Positions 14,263 to 16,292 of a stretch of 16,292 nucleotides of DNA are shown here, in pieces. Position numbers and translations under genes: made by a program. Position 1 is the stretch's first letter; each line of letters starts with the position of its first letter. Under the pieces are notes generated by a model, which saw only the letters and a program-made list of their open reading frames with translations, was not told the DNA's origin and did no database searches. This stretch comes from Oscillospiraceae bacterium. GTDB lineage: Bacteria; Bacillota_A; Clostridia; Oscillospirales; Oscillospiraceae. The stretch lies in the NCBI GenBank assembly GCA_017549325.1, contig JAFYVA010000133.1, forward strand, positions 1 through 16,292, read 5' to 3'.

Positions 14263-14439
14263 ATGAAAAACAATAACCTCGTTATCGCCGCTCTTATCAG
14301 CCTCATTGCTACCGCCGCTCTGTGCTTCGCCTGGTGTGTCTCCGGCATCAACGCCATTGGCACCATCACGTTGCTGCTGGGTGCCGCGTTCGCCGCCTGC
14401 ACCTTCTTCACGGTGCTGCCCCTCTTCAACAGACATTGA
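14263..14439 (+). CDS. 58-residue two-helix membrane microprotein
   Basis: The protein has a short basic start (MKNNN), a first membrane segment (about residues 6-28, with LIATAALCFAW), a short turn (SGINAIG) and a second segment (about 33-53), ending in FNRH. There is no recognisable family. The ATG at 14263 has AAAGGAG 8 nt upstream, which makes it a much better start than in-frame codons upstream. It is transcribed divergently from the LysR gene and followed by two hairpins. It may be a LysR target and a small modulator of a membrane protein, but no function is shown. Confidence 0.7.
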   Translation: MKNNNLVIAALISLIATAALCFAWCVSGINAIGTITLLLGAAFAACTFFTVLPLFNRH

Positions 14440-14484
14440 CTCTGTCTCTGTATCGGTTGCATCCGTAGCCTTTCTCTCCTGAAC

Positions 14485-14517
14485 GGGAAGGTGTCGCCTG
14501 AGCCACGACACCCTCCC
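14485..14517. other. Hairpin downstream of the microprotein gene
   Basis: A 12-bp stem with one mismatch (GGGAAGGTGTCG with CGACACCCTCCC) and a 9-nt loop lies 45 bp after the stop. There is no T run, so it is more likely an mRNA-stabilising or processing structure than a terminator. Confidence 0.5.
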
Positions 14518-14529
14518 CTCTCACAAGAC

Positions 14530-14569
14530 AAGATCCGCCGCTTCAGAGGGACCGAAGCGGCGGATCTTT
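14530..14569. terminator. Hairpin terminator between microprotein and MATE genes
   Basis: A 15-bp perfect stem (AAGATCCGCCGCTTC with GAAGCGGCGGATCTT) has a 9-nt loop. The T tract is short on the plus side and weak on the minus side. It lies 3 bp from the stop of the second MATE gene. Confidence 0.75.
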
Positions 14570-14571
14570 GT

Positions 14572-15957
14572 TTACATTGTTTGCATCTGCAGCATATCCA
14601 GACGGCGGAAATCCCGCACCACCAACAAAAGCGCAAACACACAGGCCAGCGCATCGGAAATGGGGCCGGCCCACAACACACCGCTGAGCCCGAAGAACAG
14701 AGGAAGGATCAGAAGCAGCGGAATGAGGAAGAACCCCTGTCGGGACAGGGAGATCAAAATGCTGTGGCGCACATTGCCAATGGCGGTAAAGAAACACATG
14801 GACAAGGGCTGCATACCGAAAACAAGCGTCATCATCAAATAGATACGCAAGTATTTTGCGGCAAACTCGTAGTACAGTACATCACCGCTGCCGAACACCG
14901 AGGTGATCTGATACGGGAACAGCTGAAAGGCCAGAAATGCCACAAAACCAATCGCCAGCGAGGCCAGCAGCGCCATCTTGTAGGTCTTCTTTACGCGGCT
15001 GTAGTTTTTCGCGCCGTAGTTAAATCCAATAATGGGCTGGCAGCCATGGCTGATACCCACGCCAAAGGAAATGAGGATGCTGTTGATCTTGGCCGCGATG
15101 CCGGACACCGCCAGGGGGATATCGCTGCCGTAGGCAGACAGGGCACCGTATGTCTTGAGCATATTGTTCAGCACCACATTTACCAGCGTCATCACAAGGT
15201 GGTTGATGGTGGAGCCGATTCCGAGACGCAGGATCCCCTTGACATACTTTCCCGGCAAACCCAGCACCGTACGGTCGAGCGGGAAAGCGCGGAAGCGGGC
15301 AAAATAGGCGGCGGTGACAACAAAGGACACGATCTGACCGATGATGGTCGCCCACGCCGCACCGACGATCCCCCATTGAAATACCAGCATAAATAGGGCA
15401 TCCAGTCCCACATTGAGAATCGCACCAACGATACTGCTGAGCATGGCATAGCGGGGACTGCCGTCGGCGCGGATAAGATTGGACATGGCATTGCCTATCA
15501 GCAGGAAGGGCAATCCAATGGCCGTAATGCCCAGATAGGTGGATGCATACTCAAATACTGCCTCGGTGGCTCCGCAGATCCACAGGATCGGCGTTTTCAG
15601 CGCCAGCGTCAGCACCATAACGGCAACACCGAACAGACTCATCAGCGTCAGGCCTGCGCCCACATAATTCCGCGCATCCTCTGTGCGTCTGGCACCCATA
15701 CAGATATTGAAGTTGGCCGCCGTTCCCACTCCCGAAAGCTGGGAAAAGGCGATGGTCAGCGTCACCACGGGAAAGGCCACGTTGGTGGCGGCGTTACCGT
15801 ACATGCCGATGATATTACCGATGAAAATCTGGTCTGTGATGTTATATATGGCGCTGACCAGCATACTGATGATGGCCGGAACGGCAAACTTGGTTATGAG
15901 CCCGGGAATCGGTGCATATCCCAGCGGATTGCCCTGCGCGGGCTGGCCCTGCTGCAT
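14572..15957 (-). CDS. MATE family efflux transporter (second copy)
   Basis: This 461-residue polytopic protein has about 12 membrane segments. Marks are KFAVPAIISMLVSAIYNITDQ-type N-terminal sequence, NLIRADGSPRYAML, NVGLDALFMLVFQWGIVGAAWAT in the first half, and HGCQPIIGFNYGAKN in the second. It differs from the other MATE protein in the window, so they are not recent duplicates. Likely role is export of a cationic drug or metabolite coupled to sodium or protons. The ATG at 15957 has AAAGGAGG 7 nt upstream. The gene is monocistronic by position, with its own near-consensus promoter (TTGACA-17-TAGAAT), and is insulated from the upstream tRNA by two terminators. No regulator is directly beside it other than the LysR gene 440 bp past its 3' end. 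Confidence 0.94.
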   Translation of the reverse strand: MQQGQPAQGNPLGYAPIPGLITKFAVPAIISMLVSAIYNITDQIFIGNIIGMYGNAATNVAFPVVTLTIAFSQLSGVGTAANFNICMGARRTEDARNYVGAGLTLMSLFGVAVMVLTLALKTPILWICGATEAVFEYASTYLGITAIGLPFLLIGNAMSNLIRADGSPRYAMLSSIVGAILNVGLDALFMLVFQWGIVGAAWATIIGQIVSFVVTAAYFARFRAFPLDRTVLGLPGKYVKGILRLGIGSTINHLVMTLVNVVLNNMLKTYGALSAYGSDIPLAVSGIAAKINSILISFGVGISHGCQPIIGFNYGAKNYSRVKKTYKMALLASLAIGFVAFLAFQLFPYQITSVFGSGDVLYYEFAAKYLRIYLMMTLVFGMQPLSMCFFTAIGNVRHSILISLSRQGFFLIPLLLILPLFFGLSGVLWAGPISDALACVFALLLVVRDFRRLDMLQMQTM

Positions 15958-15998
15958 CCCATCGCCTCCTTTGTGCAGAAAACTTCTTCCTGTTCCGT

Positions 15999-16027
15999 AT
16001 TCTACTCCCCCGCAGCGGGGATGTCAA
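15999..16027 (-). promoter_or_regulatory. Near-consensus promoter of the second MATE gene with GC palindrome in the spacer
   Basis: On the minus strand, TTGACA (16027-16022) and TAGAAT (16004-15999) are 17 bp apart. The spacer contains a perfect CCCCG-3-CGGGG inverted repeat (16008-16020), a likely repressor or MerR/TetR-type operator. Start of transcription would be about 15992. Confidence 0.75.
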
Positions 16028-16031
16028 TGTG

Positions 16032-16073
16032 CTCCACCAAGCAAAAAAGACACCCTGTTGGGTGTCTTTTTGC
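16032..16073. repeat. 42-bp direct repeat, copy A (tRNA-tail-like sequence plus hairpin)
   Basis: The copy is identical over 42 bp to 16170-16211. It begins with CTCCACCAAGC, the same sequence as the 3' end of the minus-strand tRNA-Val plus CCA, and continues into a terminator hairpin (16043-16071, 13-bp stem, TGTT loop). In the plus orientation it looks like a tRNA tail with its terminator, but no tRNA body precedes it. Confidence 0.9.
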
Positions 16074-16130
16074 GCAGTTCTGCCCAACGCTTGCTGTATC
16101 GCAGCCGCTAACAAGTCTGCATGGGGGAGC

Positions 16131-16156
16131 GCGAGGGGGAAGGTATGCCCCCTCGC
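16131..16156. other. GC hairpin between the two repeat copies
   Basis: GCGAGGGGG pairs perfectly with CCCCCTCGC around an 8-nt loop. It lies in the 96-bp segment between the 42-bp repeats. There is no T run; function is unknown. Confidence 0.5.
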
Positions 16157-16169
16157 AATGCAATGATTT

Positions 16170-16211
16170 CTCCACCAAGCAAAAAAGACACCCTGTTGGG
16201 TGTCTTTTTGC
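16170..16211. repeat. 42-bp direct repeat, copy B, forming a long palindrome with the tRNA end
   Basis: The copy is identical to copy A. With the tRNA 3' end it forms an inverted repeat of 23-24 bp arms (16170-16193 and 16198-16220, one extra A in the left arm, TGTT loop). Confidence 0.9.
16181..16209 (-). terminator. Terminator of tRNA-Val
   Basis: The stem AAAAAGACACCC with GGGTGTCTTTTT begins just after the encoded CCA and two further bases, with a run of six T on the minus strand. It should end the tRNA transcript. The identical hairpin in copy A (16043-16071) is a second barrier before the MATE promoter. Confidence 0.9.
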
Positions 16212-16212
16212 T

Positions 16213-16289
16213 TGGTGGAGACTGCTGGACTCGAACCAGTGACCTCCTGCGTGTGAAGCAGGCGCTCTAACCAGCTGAGCTAAGCCTCC
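16213..16289 (-). tRNA. tRNA-Val (anticodon CAC), CCA encoded
   Basis: The minus strand folds as a full cloverleaf: acceptor GGAGGCT with AGTCTCC (one G-U pair), a D-arm with AGCTCAGCTGGTTAGAGC, and anticodon stem CCTGC/GCAGG around loop TTCACAC (anticodon CAC, reading GUG). A 5-nt variable loop, a T-arm ACTGG-TTCGAGT-CCAGC, discriminator A and an encoded CCA (16213-16215) complete it. The 5' end is at 16289, three bases from the window edge. Confidence 0.96.
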
Positions 16290-16292
16290 GTA

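Noticed and set aside
15973..16242. An 89-codon plus-strand frame containing a repeated STKQKRHPVGCLFA peptide and ending over the tRNA.
   Set aside because: The repeated peptide is only the translated 42-bp terminator repeat, and the frame runs into the antisense of tRNA-Val. It is not a real gene.
1..16292. Search for CRISPR arrays, insertion sequences, phage genes, restriction or toxin-antitoxin systems.
   Set aside because: No regular direct repeats with spacers, transposase-like proteins or defence genes are visible; the only exact repeat noticed is the 42-bp pair near the tRNA.

Overview
This window looks like ordinary chromosome from a moderately GC-rich member of the Bacillota, probably a gut Clostridia (Oscillospiraceae-like) lineage. 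The support is strong AAAGGAG ribosome binding sites, RNase J, a GHKL/LytTR two-component pair, MATE exporters of the DinF/MepA type, a bactofilin, and a GC-biased third codon position. The species cannot be named from the sequence alone. I see no insertion sequence, prophage, CRISPR array or rRNA.

Layout, left to right. (1) Positions 1-1305 (+) hold the 3' part of an RNase J gene, closed by a hairpin terminator shared with the convergent gene. (2) A minus-strand unit reads glnA (type I-beta-like glutamine synthetase), then tex (S1 RNA-binding accessory factor), then a stand-alone cyclic-nucleotide-binding-like domain protein; gaps are 21-22 bp and a good sigma-A-like promoter lies upstream of glnA. 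(3) Divergent from glnA is a plus-strand three-gene operon: two polytopic membrane proteins (the first resembles DUF5058) and a membrane-anchored M20 metallopeptidase whose start overlaps the preceding stop. (4) A minus-strand operon encodes a LytTR response regulator, a GHKL sensor kinase and a MATE exporter, with overlapping or nearly overlapping junctions and a palindrome inside the promoter spacer. (5) A plus-strand bactofilin gene has a membrane-anchored N-terminal extension and a second, in-frame start with its own ribosome binding site. (6) A LysR regulator is divergent from a 58-residue membrane microprotein. (7) A second MATE exporter is transcribed from a near-consensus promoter whose spacer is a GC palindrome. 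(8) A tRNA-Val(CAC) on the minus strand is followed by a terminator, and a 42-bp tRNA-tail-like plus terminator unit occurs twice.

The most interesting items are the membrane-pair/M20 operon (a possible uptake-and-cleavage or export-and-cleavage system for acylated or peptidic substrates), the two-start bactofilin, the cyclic-nucleotide-like domain that appears to have lost its ligand-contacting residues, and the duplicated tRNA-tail/terminator repeat. Promoters and homology statements were read by eye; no search was run.
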